From contig NZ_CP151273.1 in NCBI RefSeq assembly GCF_038237375.1, forward strand, positions 682,001 to 746,000: a stretch of 64,000 bases of DNA, given 5' to 3'. This stretch comes from Alcaligenes sp. SDU_A2 (GTDB lineage: Bacteria; Pseudomonadota; Gammaproteobacteria; Burkholderiales; Burkholderiaceae_B). A model generated the notes under the pieces. That model was given only the letters and a program-made list of their open reading frames with translations, did no database searches and was not told the DNA's origin. Position 1 is the stretch's first letter; each line of letters begins with the position of its first letter. The position numbers and the translations under genes were made by a program. Below are positions 35,946-44,909 of this stretch, one piece after another.

Positions 35946-38900
35946 ATGAAAGCAAAAACTGACAACAATAACTTTTTAGCAATTCAGGCAAGATTAAGAC
36001 GCCCTAAAAGTCGATTTTCTGCCATTCATCAAGTTCGTGCCGGCGTTGAGCATGCCTCGCTATTCAATATCTATCAGAGACTCTTCCCATTCAAGACTTC
36101 CTTACAGGATTACCACGGCAACCCTTTTCCGAAGCGAGCGGATCAAATACTATCAAACAGAGCACCAGGGCAACCCGTAAATGCGTATAGAGAGATCCTC
36201 TGGGCTATCGCACGTTGCTATCAATTCAAAGAATCATTAAAAGAGTATTGTGTGCAACGGCAGAAATTCGAAAGAGCCGTTCTATTAAATGACTACGCTA
36301 CCTCTTTCGCAGTTTTAAATGAAATAGACTGCCGCTTCGGAAAATCAATTTGGCTATACCAAAATCGCTTGGCAAGTGCCCACATTGCGCACAGCGAGAA
36401 TGCACCAGCCGAGGTAGCCTCAGGAATTCTGGAAGAGGCTCGAGGAAATTCGTTGCTGTATATTGTTTTACATTATGTTCGCCAACGAATAGAAAGCGCG
36501 ACTCTGCGAGATAAGTTACGCTCTGAAATTGAAGATCTGATGGCGTCTCAAATTTATTCAAGTTATTTTCGCTCTAAAATTTTTGACATTACAGACTCGA
36601 GCGAAGAAGCAGTTTCCAACCTGTTATTCATGGACTCAAGAGCATCAGTAATTGATCACTATTGCTCTTTGGTACTTGTTCTACAGGCTGCGGCTTCCGA
36701 CAGGATGCTCACCGGGGAAATGGTCGGCTGGATGCTGCCCTGTCTAACACGCCTATACGAGGGAACAAACGACCCGCGCCTCCTTGGCGTCATAAGCTCG
36801 ATGGGCAAGCCAATAATTCAGACATCCCCCGCCTCACTCGAACGTCTAGCTGCGATTGAGTACTACACGATTGGCGATTACGACTCGTGCGCCAAGAAGA
36901 CATTAGACATACTTAAACAAGATCCGGCTGATAGTGCGATGCGGCTACTTCGATTAAAGGCTGAAGTGGCCCTGCAACGTCAACCCGATAGTGAAGAAGG
37001 CCTCTGCGGAGAGCTGAACGGGCATCTATTCAACATTCTTTCTGCAAACGATAGTTTTTATTCCAGCGTACATGCTTTTATTGTGCTTGCAGATCGCTTC
37101 AATGATCACCAGTGGATGCTATATCTCCGTGCTGCGCTTTGGTATGAAATTGGCACTGAAGAAAGAAGGCGAATTCCAAGTTGGATGAGGGACTTCTATG
37201 TCCGGGAACAAGAAATATCACCCTTTGCGGCATTAGTATTAGAACCAGCAGGTGCCGAGGATGCGTTAAGACAGTTTGAAAAATGTGGCAACTGCCCTGA
37301 AACCATTAAGTTGGTTAGGCAGATTATGGCAGGAGCACCAGCATCGCCTGAAGTCAGTCCAAGAGCAGCCAAATATCTCGCGCGTGAGCTCCTCTCTAAG
37401 CAGGATTACGGGGCCGCTGCAAATCTATACAGAATTGCGGCGGAGGGGGATGTTCGTCCTGCAGCACAGCTTCGGGCATGCGGAGGTCAATCCTTGGCCT
37501 TAATGCTAAAAGGTGATTACGTCCCTGCCCTGGACATAATAGTTGGCGCCTTTTTGAGTAATCCACATGCACCGCTACTTTTGCCTTTTAGAGAGCTAGT
37601 GGAACTGCTACCAGATGTGGATCAGTGGCCACATACCATCAGCTTGAGCTTGATGCTCGCATTGGCGAGTCAATTCGATATTGAAGGAGACCTTAGCAAG
37701 ACTCGACTGGCCTTTGAAAGATTTTGTGAAGAAAACGGAATATTTAGCCCTTCCCAACTTGTCGATCGCATCAGCGAGTTTGGTCAGTCGAACATTGTTG
37801 CCTATCTTGATAATGTCTGGCAGCCCGAAATTATGCGGCAAACTCTTCTGTACATGAAGCCCGACCAGATTGAAGAAGCACGAATTGAGGCATGCCAGCA
37901 ATTGGCAAAGATTGATTTACCCCGAGCGAGAATTCACAAAGAAGAATTAGCCTCCCGGATTAAACAACAGGAAATATCAAAAACAACAGCACTTGTTGAG
38001 CAAAGCAGAGTATATGTGGATATTGAGGCGATTAAACGAGCATTGCGAACCAAGCTCAAATCTTCTTACACGCAGTACAAAGGCGCTATTGCCCAACTCG
38101 GAAGGCCGCAGAATGATCTTGTCGACAAGCTGCAATTCCTCTTGGAAGGATTCGATAATGGAAAATCGCTCTCGACTGTACTATCGACATTCCATGTCGT
38201 AGATGAAAAAGATGCCCCTACTCAAACCGACATCCAATTCAGTACTTTATTCAGCGAGATAACTAAGGAATTCTTGACGGGTGACCACGGCCTAAATGCT
38301 TATCTCAGCACTAGAGTGCGTCACGGAAAATTTGTAGATGCCCTTAGGAAATCCGTAGCTAATGAGCATCTCGTAACAGCGAGGCAGGATGATGGAACGT
38401 ATGTCTCGAACTCATACTGGTCTACCGCACTGGCTGATCACGAACATAAGGAAGCTGTACTAATAGCACTTCAAACTTTTTCGACAAATTTTGATGCAAA
38501 GCTTTTCTACGTTAGAGACAGGCGTCTACAAATTCATTCCTACTATGACCTAAAGGCCTTGGATGACAATACTGAAGGTCTGCTGGTATATCAATTTTCA
38601 AACTTAGAACGTAGACTTATGCAGAGCTATGACTCAGATTTTAAAGATTTTGATGAGCTCATAGTTAAATGCGTTGATTCATTGTGGGAAAAAACTGATT
38701 CCAATCTAGCTTCCGTTCGGGAATATTTGGCTCAAACTCTTCGGCCTGATCTGATGAAATTGTTTGACGACTTAACTGCAGACATCGAGTCTATTGGTCG
38801 ACAAGTAATGCCTCCCGGTCTATCAAACGCAATAGCAAGAGCACGCACAGCAGTTCAACAATCATTGGATGGTGTAGCCGGTTGGTTTAAGCGAAGCGAA

Positions 38901-39410
38901 GTCTACGATCGACAGGATTTCGATATTGACTTCCCATGCCTCATCGCAGCAAACATGGTCAACCGTACACTTTCTATGCCGCCAGATTGGCAAGGACCAA
39001 ATTACTTGCAGATAGAAGCCGATGGAAAAGTACCCGGTCGTGCACTAGATACTCTAGTCGATGTTTTCTATGTGTTCTTCGAAAATTCTTTCAAGTACGC
39101 AGAATCGGAACATGTGCCACTCAAGATCGATGTCTCAATGAGCATGAAATCCGGGGATTTTAAGGCCACTGTTTCAAGCAACGCTTTGCCTCCGACACAA
39201 CAACGTTTAGATGAGTTGGCCAAATTGCGTTCATCTCTGGCGACTCAAGAATCGCGACGGCTTGCACAAGGAGAAGGGAGGAGTGGCTTCAGAAAAGTAT
39301 TGCTGGCGCTTAGCAGCCCGCTATATAAATCATCATTCTTGAATTTTGAGCACACAGTGGATGGCGAATTCAAGGTTAACTTCGGCTTCAAGATGCAGGA
39401 AGTCATATGA
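35946..39410 (+). CDS. dtcA: Detocs-like sensor histidine kinase
   Basis: A 1154-residue protein. The first ~750 residues are alpha-helical with TPR-like stretches (for example LSKQDYGAAANLYRIAAEGDVRPAAQLRACGGQ). The C-terminus is a GHKL ATPase: N-box FFENSFKYAE with N1047 and G-box QGEGRSGFRKV (1108-1118). H793 in AYLSTRVRHGKFVDALR is my candidate phospho-accepting histidine. There is no signal peptide or membrane helix, so it is cytoplasmic. It overlaps the next gene, a receiver, by 4 bases. Large TPR-kinase + receiver + receiver-nucleosidase is the gene order of the Detocs anti-phage system, in which this protein senses infection and phosphorylates the effector. Codon use is AT-rich compared with the chromosome. 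Confidence 0.85.
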   Translation: MKAKTDNNNFLAIQARLRRPKSRFSAIHQVRAGVEHASLFNIYQRLFPFKTSLQDYHGNPFPKRADQILSNRAPGQPVNAYREILWAIARCYQFKESLKEYCVQRQKFERAVLLNDYATSFAVLNEIDCRFGKSIWLYQNRLASAHIAHSENAPAEVASGILEEARGNSLLYIVLHYVRQRIESATLRDKLRSEIEDLMASQIYSSYFRSKIFDITDSSEEAVSNLLFMDSRASVIDHYCSLVLVLQAAASDRMLTGEMVGWMLPCLTRLYEGTNDPRLLGVISSMGKPIIQTSPASLERLAAIEYYTIGDYDSCAKKTLDILKQDPADSAMRLLRLKAEVALQRQPDSEEGLCGELNGHLFNILSANDSFYSSVHAFIVLADRFNDHQWMLYLRAALWYEIGTEERRRIPSWMRDFYVREQEISPFAALVLEPAGAEDALRQFEKCGNCPETIKLVRQIMAGAPASPEVSPRAAKYLARELLSKQDYGAAANLYRIAAEGDVRPAAQLRACGGQSLALMLKGDYVPALDIIVGAFLSNPHAPLLLPFRELVELLPDVDQWPHTISLSLMLALASQFDIEGDLSKTRLAFERFCEENGIFSPSQLVDRISEFGQSNIVAYLDNVWQPEIMRQTLLYMKPDQIEEARIEACQQLAKIDLPRARIHKEELASRIKQQEISKTTALVEQSRVYVDIEAIKRALRTKLKSSYTQYKGAIAQLGRPQNDLVDKLQFLLEGFDNGKSLSTVLSTFHVVDEKDAPTQTDIQFSTLFSEITKEFLTGDHGLNAYLSTRVRHGKFVDALRKSVANEHLVTARQDDGTYVSNSYWSTALADHEHKEAVLIALQTFSTNFDAKLFYVRDRRLQIHSYYDLKALDDNTEGLLVYQFSNLERRLMQSYDSDFKDFDELIVKCVDSLWEKTDSNLASVREYLAQTLRPDLMKLFDDLTADIESIGRQVMPPGLSNAIARARTAVQQSLDGVAGWFKRSEVYDRQDFDIDFPCLIAANMVNRTLSMPPDWQGPNYLQIEADGKVPGRALDTLVDVFYVFFENSFKYAESEHVPLKIDVSMSMKSGDFKATVSSNALPPTQQRLDELAKLRSSLATQESRRLAQGEGRSGFRKVLLALSSPLYKSSFLNFEHTVDGEFKVNFGFKMQEVI

Positions 39411-39877
39411 ATCTACTTTTCGTTGAAGATGACGATGACAAAGCGGAAAAAATCTCTGCTCAAATATTGATTATTGATCCACTAATTAGATTAACAAGAG
39501 CGCGATCTTTTACGTCCGCATTACACGCGCTTGTTAAAAGAACATCTGAAATTGACGGTGTGATCCTCGACATGAGCATGCCAAACTACGATGACTCCCC
39601 AGACCCGCCCGAAAATTTCGCAGGAAGGGATTTGTTGCGACAGTGCAAACTACGAAAAATAACTAAACCAACATTCGTAGTAACTATGCTTGACTCATTT
39701 GGTGGGGCTGGAAGGCAATTAAATTTGGAACAATTGGACTCGCAGCTTGCTAATGAGTTTTCGCCCGCTTATCTCGGGATTGTTTACTATAGTTCTGCAC
39801 AGGAGTCGTGGAAGTCGCAACTCGCTACCAAGATAGATATAATTCGTGAGAACAAACGTGAAGCTGCTAATAGTTGA
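39407..39877 (+). CDS. dtcB: Detocs-like stand-alone receiver protein
   Basis: A 156-residue CheY-like receiver with the acidic pocket EDDDD (7-11) and phospho-acceptor D55 in GVILDMSMP. An insertion follows (NYDDSPDPPENFAGRD), then a VVTML strand with the conserved Thr. There is no output domain. In Detocs the matching protein acts as a phosphate sink that prevents accidental activation of the effector. Its start overlaps the kinase gene by 4 bases and its end overlaps the effector gene by about 20, so the three are translated as a unit. Confidence 0.85.
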   Translation: MNLLFVEDDDDKAEKISAQILIIDPLIRLTRARSFTSALHALVKRTSEIDGVILDMSMPNYDDSPDPPENFAGRDLLRQCKLRKITKPTFVVTMLDSFGGAGRQLNLEQLDSQLANEFSPAYLGIVYYSSAQESWKSQLATKIDIIRENKREAANS

Positions 39878-41063
39878 CGACAGTCATACCAAAGTTGAGA
39901 AAGTGGCAATCGCCATTCAACACGCTGGAGTCGAAGTCGACATCGCACATGAAACCAATGCAACTAGTGCACGACATAGACTTCGAACGGAAGAGTTCGA
40001 TCTTCTTTTAATTGATCTGCAGCTTCCTGATATTGCGGGGGCTAGTCCAAACCAGAGCGGCGGTTTACATTTTTTTGATCTAGTTATTAACGACACAAAA
40101 ACCATTCTACCTGGCGAAGTTCTTTTTGTAACTAGTCAGACGGGACTAGAACAAGCCGGACGAAAAGAGGTAGAGCAGCGGGGGAGTGCACTATGTGTTA
40201 TTTCTGACGGATTAGTCGATTGGATGAGTGTCTTAGTAGGTCAAATTCAACTTGCCGCGAAGAGATCCTCTCGCAAACTTTTGCCAGCAGATGTTGCCAT
40301 AATTACAGCGCTTGGCTCTGAATTAGATGCAGTACTCAAATTAGATTTCGGGTGGAAGAATTTCCGCGTGGCTGGTGATCCAACGTTGTATCACAGAGGA
40401 GAAATCCAGACTCAGCAAGGAAAGAAAAGTATTGTGGTGGCGAGCGCCTTGCGAAAAGGCATGGCCGCGTCAGCAGTAATCGCAACGAAACTGGCATTGA
40501 AATTTAAGCCTGGTATTCTGGCAATGACAGGCATATGTGCAGGCGTGAAAGGAAAGACCAATCTTGGTGATGTAGTTATTGGCGATCCCACTTGGGACTG
40601 GGGTAGCGGAAAGCACGCTCATAATGATGAAGGCTCACCAGTATTCCACCTCTCCCCAAAGCAGAGTGATTTAAACGTGGATCTTGCAAATCGTTGCGAT
40701 GAAATCGCGCGGTGTGCTGAGTTCCATAGAAATATTAGAGCTAATTGGGAAGGCGCGGTGCCTCCTGGTAAGTTCGGCTGTCATATTGGTCCCATGGCAT
40801 CGGGAGCTAGCGTGGTCGCGAATTCTTCAATCGCCAGAGAGATTTCCGCTCAGAATCGAGACTTGATAGCAATAGAGATGGAGGCCTTCGCGGTCATGGT
40901 GGCAGCCGAATATGCGACAACCTCTCCTTTATTGTCTGTCGCAGTGAAAAGTGTTTGTGACTATGCGGATAAAGACAAGCACGATGATTGGCAAGCATAT
41001 GCCGCATATACTAGTGCGCAGTTTGTAGCTGAATTGCTCAGACGGCATTTCTCCGAACTTTGA
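39858..41063 (+). CDS. dtcC: Detocs-like effector: receiver fused to a nucleoside phosphorylase domain
   Basis: A 401-residue protein. The N-terminal receiver has acidic D7-D8 (LLIVDDS) and phospho-acceptor D53 (LLLIDLQLPD). The PNP/UDP-phosphorylase domain runs from about residue 143 (PADVAIITALGSELDAVL), with GICAGVKGKTNLGDVVIGD, the ribose-binding IEMEAFAV (339-346) and SVCDYADKDKHDDW with the base-contacting Asp368. In Detocs this effector, once phosphorylated, cleaves ATP to adenine and ribose 5'-triphosphate and stops phage growth. I chose the GTG at 39858 (MKLLIVDD), with GAGAA upstream. An in-frame GTG at 39846 adds four residues. Confidence 0.87.
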   Translation: MKLLIVDDSHTKVEKVAIAIQHAGVEVDIAHETNATSARHRLRTEEFDLLLIDLQLPDIAGASPNQSGGLHFFDLVINDTKTILPGEVLFVTSQTGLEQAGRKEVEQRGSALCVISDGLVDWMSVLVGQIQLAAKRSSRKLLPADVAIITALGSELDAVLKLDFGWKNFRVAGDPTLYHRGEIQTQQGKKSIVVASALRKGMAASAVIATKLALKFKPGILAMTGICAGVKGKTNLGDVVIGDPTWDWGSGKHAHNDEGSPVFHLSPKQSDLNVDLANRCDEIARCAEFHRNIRANWEGAVPPGKFGCHIGPMASGASVVANSSIAREISAQNRDLIAIEMEAFAVMVAAEYATTSPLLSVAVKSVCDYADKDKHDDWQAYAAYTSAQFVAELLRRHFSEL

Positions 41064-41163
41064 TGCTGTCGAAGAACCCAATCGAGGTGAAAGGCTGGTG
41101 GATATCTATTTTGTAGCACTGTAGCTATAAGCTCTGGAATCCGCAGACGATCACCCAACAACC

Positions 41164-41206
41164 CACTGTACCGGATTTTCGGTACAGTACAGGTACAGTG
41201 ACCAGT
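41164..41206. repeat. GGTACAGT-type repeats at the island's right end
   Basis: A cluster of GTACCG, CGGTACAG and AGGTACAGTGACC units near the right end. The related AGGTACAG...CGGTACACTGAC lies just inside the left end (33996-34020). Paired near-terminal repeats on both sides suggest integrase or excisionase arm-binding sites. The rest of 41064-41320 shows no gene. Confidence 0.45.
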
Positions 41207-41320
41207 TTTCAGAAGTTTCACAAAAATGCCCTAACCTACTGATTTTAAACTGGTTTTACCTTTTTCAACCTACGCTAAAATTCGCCCTATTTCCCTGTGG
41301 AAACACTGTAAACCGCCAAA

Positions 41321-41339
41321 TCAAAATCCCCCGCCGCAA
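41321..41339. other. Right attachment core (attR)
   Basis: 19 bases identical to the tRNA-Leu core at 33862-33880. The similarity continues more weakly to the CCA-like end at about 41371 (GCGTACCGGT..., CCCAGGCACCAG). Mismatches in the T-arm show it is not a working tRNA. Confidence 0.8.
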
Positions 41340-41377
41340 CGCGTACCGGTGTAACTTCCCCCCAGGCACCAGACTTT

Positions 41378-41415
41378 AAAAAGCCATTCCTACACACATA
41401 GGAACGGCTTTTTTA
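41378..41415. terminator. Bidirectional hairpin terminator at the island border
   Basis: Stem AAAAAGCC(A)TTCCTA / TAGGAA(C)GGCTTTTT around a CACACA loop, with A and T runs on the two sides. It can serve the island on the plus strand and the LprI-like gene on the minus strand. Confidence 0.7.
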
Positions 41416-41434
41416 TTTGCTAAAACGTAGTTCC

Positions 41435-42220
41435 TTATCCAGGCTGCGGTTCTGCATGACCGATGTAAAAGTAGACCCCGCTTAGGGTGCCGTTCAGGCC
41501 GCAGTAGGGTGGGGCGGTGTGGGCGGGGCCGTGTTCGGTGATGTGCAGTGTTGTGTCTTGACTTTGCAGGGACAGGGGCCAGTCGGGTGCGTCGGCGGAG
41601 ATGGCGGTGCCGTGTTGTGGGTTTGTGCTGGTGATCTTGCCGTCTAGTGTGCAGGTCCAGCGTCCGGTGTTTTGTTCGGCGGTGCTGGCGGAAAATGCGA
41701 GCGTGTTGTCGTTGGCGCTAGTGCCTGTCCCCGTCCCCGTCCCCGTGATGGTCAGGGTGCCGTGGTGGTTGCGCCATTGGCCGGCTAGGCTGGGTGGTGG
41801 CGTGGTTTGGATGGCGTTGAGCAGGTTCAGTCTGTGCTGGAGTGCTTGCCGGACGGGTTCGCGGTGGGGTGTTGCGTCGGGGATGGCCGGTTTGGGGGCT
41901 GCATTCAGGTCGGCCAGGTAGTGGCGTTGATCGGTGCGCAGGGCTTGCGCGGCTTGGGGCGTGAGTGTGGCGCGTAGTGTGGCGTAGCGCGCGGCGATGT
42001 CGCGGTCTAGTCGGGCCAGTTCGGGAAAGGTGCAGATGGCGTGTTCGGCGGCGCTGGCGGCTTGTTTGCAGTCGAAGGAGGGGGCTGCCAGGCTGGCTTG
42101 GGCGGTACCGAGCAGGCCGAACAGGATTACGGCGGCCAGGGGGCGATGTCGCCCAGATTGATGGGCAGGCACGGCGCAACGGGTGTTTTGGATCGATATC
42201 GTGATACGGCGCTGCGTCAT
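41435..42220 (-). CDS. LprI/DUF1311-type secreted protein
   Basis: From the ATG at 42220 (MTQRRITISIQN), with GGAG nine bases upstream, the product has 261 residues. A signal peptide ends about AQASLAA/PSF. The LprI-like (DUF1311) domain follows: SFDCKQAASAAEHAICTFPELARLDRDIAARYATL, with the paired cysteines typical of the family and a second part ending QRHYLADLNA. The C-terminal half is a Thr-rich beta region, including GTGTGTGT encoded by a six-base repeat (41727-41746). Some LprI proteins inhibit lysozyme; that role is only possible here. It is likely periplasmic. Confidence 0.7.
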   Translation of the reverse strand: MTQRRITISIQNTRCAVPAHQSGRHRPLAAVILFGLLGTAQASLAAPSFDCKQAASAAEHAICTFPELARLDRDIAARYATLRATLTPQAAQALRTDQRHYLADLNAAPKPAIPDATPHREPVRQALQHRLNLLNAIQTTPPPSLAGQWRNHHGTLTITGTGTGTGTSANDNTLAFSASTAEQNTGRWTCTLDGKITSTNPQHGTAISADAPDWPLSLQSQDTTLHITEHGPAHTAPPYCGLNGTLSGVYFYIGHAEPQPG

Positions 42221-42662
42221 GGTCTGGATCTCCATTGCTTGCTCTTGAGTCAACATGGTCGGTGGCCAAAAAGCCATCATCATTGCCCAGGCGGGTCAGT
42301 ATTGCACCGGCGATGGCACTTAGGTGCGGCGGACGAGTCTGTAGGGGTATCGCTGCGGCCATCATACACAGGAGGGTGCGTGTGGGCGGTGACAGATTAT
42401 TTGTTACGACGGTGCGGGCATTGCTGTGCTGCTGGGATGGCCGATGTGCGGTCGCTGGCAGGAGATCCATCGCATCGCAGGCGTTCGACGAAGCGTTGTG
42501 GCGCACATTCTAGGCGTGGGGTTTAGGCGTTCTATGGCTGCGCCGCTGTGGGCATGCGACGGGATGGTCCGTGCCTGGAAACCGTTGCATGGTGTGCCGC
42601 GGGGCTGGCCGGCAGCCGCTGCCACCACCCCACCCGCCACGAAGCGCCGTGCTGGCCGCTTG
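42221..42662. other. Intergenic region with no recognised gene
   Basis: About 440 bases between the 5' end of the LprI-like gene and the 3' end of the PhoD-like gene, both on the minus strand. Open frames here lack ribosome sites and recognisable motifs, and no repeats or terminators stand out. It presumably holds the promoter of the LprI-like gene. Confidence 0.5.
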
Positions 42663-44642
42663 TTAGGTGCCTGAGCGGGGTTGGGCGATGGTGGCGGGGG
42701 TGTCGGCGGGTTGGTCTTGTGCCAGGAACTGGGTGGAGGGGCGGCCGTCGGCGTTGTGTTGCAGGATGCGGGCGGGGCGGCCTTGGGCGTCCAGCCAGAT
42801 CTGGCCGATGCCGGCACCGTTCCACAGGCGTTCGCCACGTTGACGGTGTTCGGGCAGGCGCGGAACAATGGCCAGGTCGCGGCGCTGGGTAAACCAGTTC
42901 AGCGGCGAGCGCGGCGCGTACAGCCAGCGGTTCAGGCGGTCCAGCCAGTCCAGAAGGCGGCGCGGAAATTCGTTTTTGATGCCGCTGCTGGTGATTTGCC
43001 AGATGTGGGGCGTGCGGTCTTGATCGCGTACCTGTACGTCGTAGGCAAAGGAATAGTGCACATCGCCCGACAGGATGACGTAGTTGCCCGGTGTGCGGGA
43101 GTGGCGAAAGATATTCAGCATGACGCTGGCGGCACCACGGTGCGCCATCCAGTTTTCGGCGTCCACGGTCAGGGCGTGGCCGGCGTAGGTACAGATCCGT
43201 TGTATGACTTCGATCAGCTTGACCCCGAACATGGGCGTGGGCGAGACGATGACGGCGGCGCTTTCGTCGAGCAGCTCGTGTTGCAGGTCGGTCAGCGATT
43301 CCCAGTCCATCAGCCCGGACGGGCGGCTGGGCAGGCGTCGGCTGCGCCAGCGGCGTGTGCGTGTATCCAGCACGATGACGGTGGGTTGGGTGCGCAGCAC
43401 GTAATTCCACTGGTCAAAGGTCAGCAGGCGACCGATCAGCGCGTCCTGGGCGACCGGGTCCAGCCTGTCCTGCTCGTCGGGCGCGTTCATCAGCGCATTG
43501 CTGTCGTCCAGCAGCGGGCCAAAGACGTCGGGGCGGTTGCCCCAGCCCTGGCACAGCATATAGGCCAGCAGGGCATTGCCCACGATGCGGCGCGAAAAAG
43601 GGTGGCCGTAGGCAATGGTTTCCCACTTGGCCGACAGATTCCAGTCGTCGGTAATGTCGTGATCGTCAAAGATCATCAAGGTCTGAAGGTGGGCCAACAG
43701 GCGCGCGGCCTGGGGCAGCTCGTCCCTAAAACCGTCCAGCGCCCGGGCTTCGCGCTGCCAGCGTTGCTCGTGCTGTTCGTCCAGCGCGGGCTTGGGCGGC
43801 TCGGGCACCAGTTGCCAGGGAATGGGCGACCAGACCAGCAGGTACATGGCCATGACTTCGGCCAGGGTGACCAGGTGATTGTGCGCGTTGGCCGTGGTGA
43901 AAATGGGTTTTTCCACGCCGCCGAAAAAGCGTTCGCGCAGGGCCTCGTTGGATTTGAAGGCGGGCAGCAGGTCTTCGCGGCGGTAGTAGCCGGCCGGGTG
44001 CGCGTACAACTGTTCGCTGTCGGCCACGACCGCGCCGTCCAGGCATTCGCCGTACAGACCCAGACGCCGGATCAGGGCATGGATGGCAGCCAGCATGGGG
44101 CCGGCCACGTCGTCGGCGTAGACCTGGTCGCCGCACAGCATCAGCATGGCAGGCCGGGCATCGCTTTGGTCGATATGCGGGGCCAGCAGGCTGTCGGCGC
44201 GCGCCAGACCGTCGCGGGCGGCGTGGTGCGGTTTGCGGCAGGAGCCGAACAGAATATTGTCGGCGCGGCTGCGCAACACCAGGCTGGGGCGCGTGGCACC
44301 GGTGTGCAGCAGGTGCGGGGCCCAGTGGGCGATGCCGGCCGGGCTGCCGCCTTCTTGCGCAACGAGCAGGTCGTAATGAATCAGCGTGTCTTGCGGCAAG
44401 GCCTGTTCCAGCGCAACATCGATCAGGTGCAGATAGGCGTGGCGGCCTATGGGTACCAGACGGCACTGCGTGGCATCCAGCACGATATGGCGGCGTGCCT
44501 GGTCGGCGGGCTGCACTTCCAGGGTCAGGGACAAGGGGGCGCTGCCGACCAGCCACATGACCAGGCGACCCGGCTCAAGGCGTCGCAGTATGGGACCGGC
44601 AAGAACGGAAGGCAGGGTGCTGAAGTCGGGGTTTGGGCTCAA
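42663..44642 (-). CDS. PhoD-like metallophosphatase
   Basis: A 659-residue protein with calcineurin-like/PhoD metal motifs: ADNILFGSCRKPHH, MLMLCGDQVYADDVAG near 200, LMIFDDHDITDDWN near 370 and NYVILSGDVHYSFAYD near 560. No signal peptide is visible, unlike exported PhoD, so it may act in the cytoplasm. Phosphomonoesterase or phosphodiesterase activity is a family-level expectation. The start is uncertain: a TTG at 44642 opens the conserved frame. It is transcribed alone, divergent from the iclR gene across 267 bases that hold no other gene. Confidence 0.8.
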   Translation of the reverse strand: MSPNPDFSTLPSVLAGPILRRLEPGRLVMWLVGSAPLSLTLEVQPADQARRHIVLDATQCRLVPIGRHAYLHLIDVALEQALPQDTLIHYDLLVAQEGGSPAGIAHWAPHLLHTGATRPSLVLRSRADNILFGSCRKPHHAARDGLARADSLLAPHIDQSDARPAMLMLCGDQVYADDVAGPMLAAIHALIRRLGLYGECLDGAVVADSEQLYAHPAGYYRREDLLPAFKSNEALRERFFGGVEKPIFTTANAHNHLVTLAEVMAMYLLVWSPIPWQLVPEPPKPALDEQHEQRWQREARALDGFRDELPQAARLLAHLQTLMIFDDHDITDDWNLSAKWETIAYGHPFSRRIVGNALLAYMLCQGWGNRPDVFGPLLDDSNALMNAPDEQDRLDPVAQDALIGRLLTFDQWNYVLRTQPTVIVLDTRTRRWRSRRLPSRPSGLMDWESLTDLQHELLDESAAVIVSPTPMFGVKLIEVIQRICTYAGHALTVDAENWMAHRGAASVMLNIFRHSRTPGNYVILSGDVHYSFAYDVQVRDQDRTPHIWQITSSGIKNEFPRRLLDWLDRLNRWLYAPRSPLNWFTQRRDLAIVPRLPEHRQRGERLWNGAGIGQIWLDAQGRPARILQHNADGRPSTQFLAQDQPADTPATIAQPRSGT

Positions 44643-44909
44643 TCGATGTGCGACGATATAGGCTGAAAAAGACAGGTTTAGTGTAACCGTAACCCCGGTG
44701 GCTGCGCATCCGCCGTTGCGGCTGGATACGGATTACGGCAGGTTTGGGGTGGCAGCGGCCCCGGCGCTGCGTTCGCCGCCGCGCCTATTGCTGGCGCTAT
44801 ACTACGCGGCGGTGATGCGCACGGATCGGTTCCTGTCGGGGTATCGCAAGGTGCCGATGGCGGTCGCATTCAGACGGGTGGATGGTTCAGGTATTTTTTA
44901 CAGTGGATT

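Larger units (their letters stand above)
33829..41373. mobile_element. Genomic island at tRNA-Leu with anti-phage cargo
   Basis: The left edge is the tRNA gene and the right edge a degenerate copy of its 3' half (41321-41373), beginning with a 19-bp identical core. Between them are a truncated integrase, nested-repeat non-coding sequence, a VbhA-type antitoxin gene and the three Detocs-like genes. From about 35700 the DNA is visibly poorer in G+C and uses A/T-ending codons, unlike both flanks. GGTACAGT-type repeats near both ends (33996-34020 and 41164-41206) resemble integrase arm sites. With the integrase broken the island is probably fixed. Confidence 0.85.

Noticed and set aside
41321-41373. 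Second tRNA-Leu
   Set aside because: Only the 3' half is present and the T-arm and acceptor are mutated; it is the attachment-site copy.
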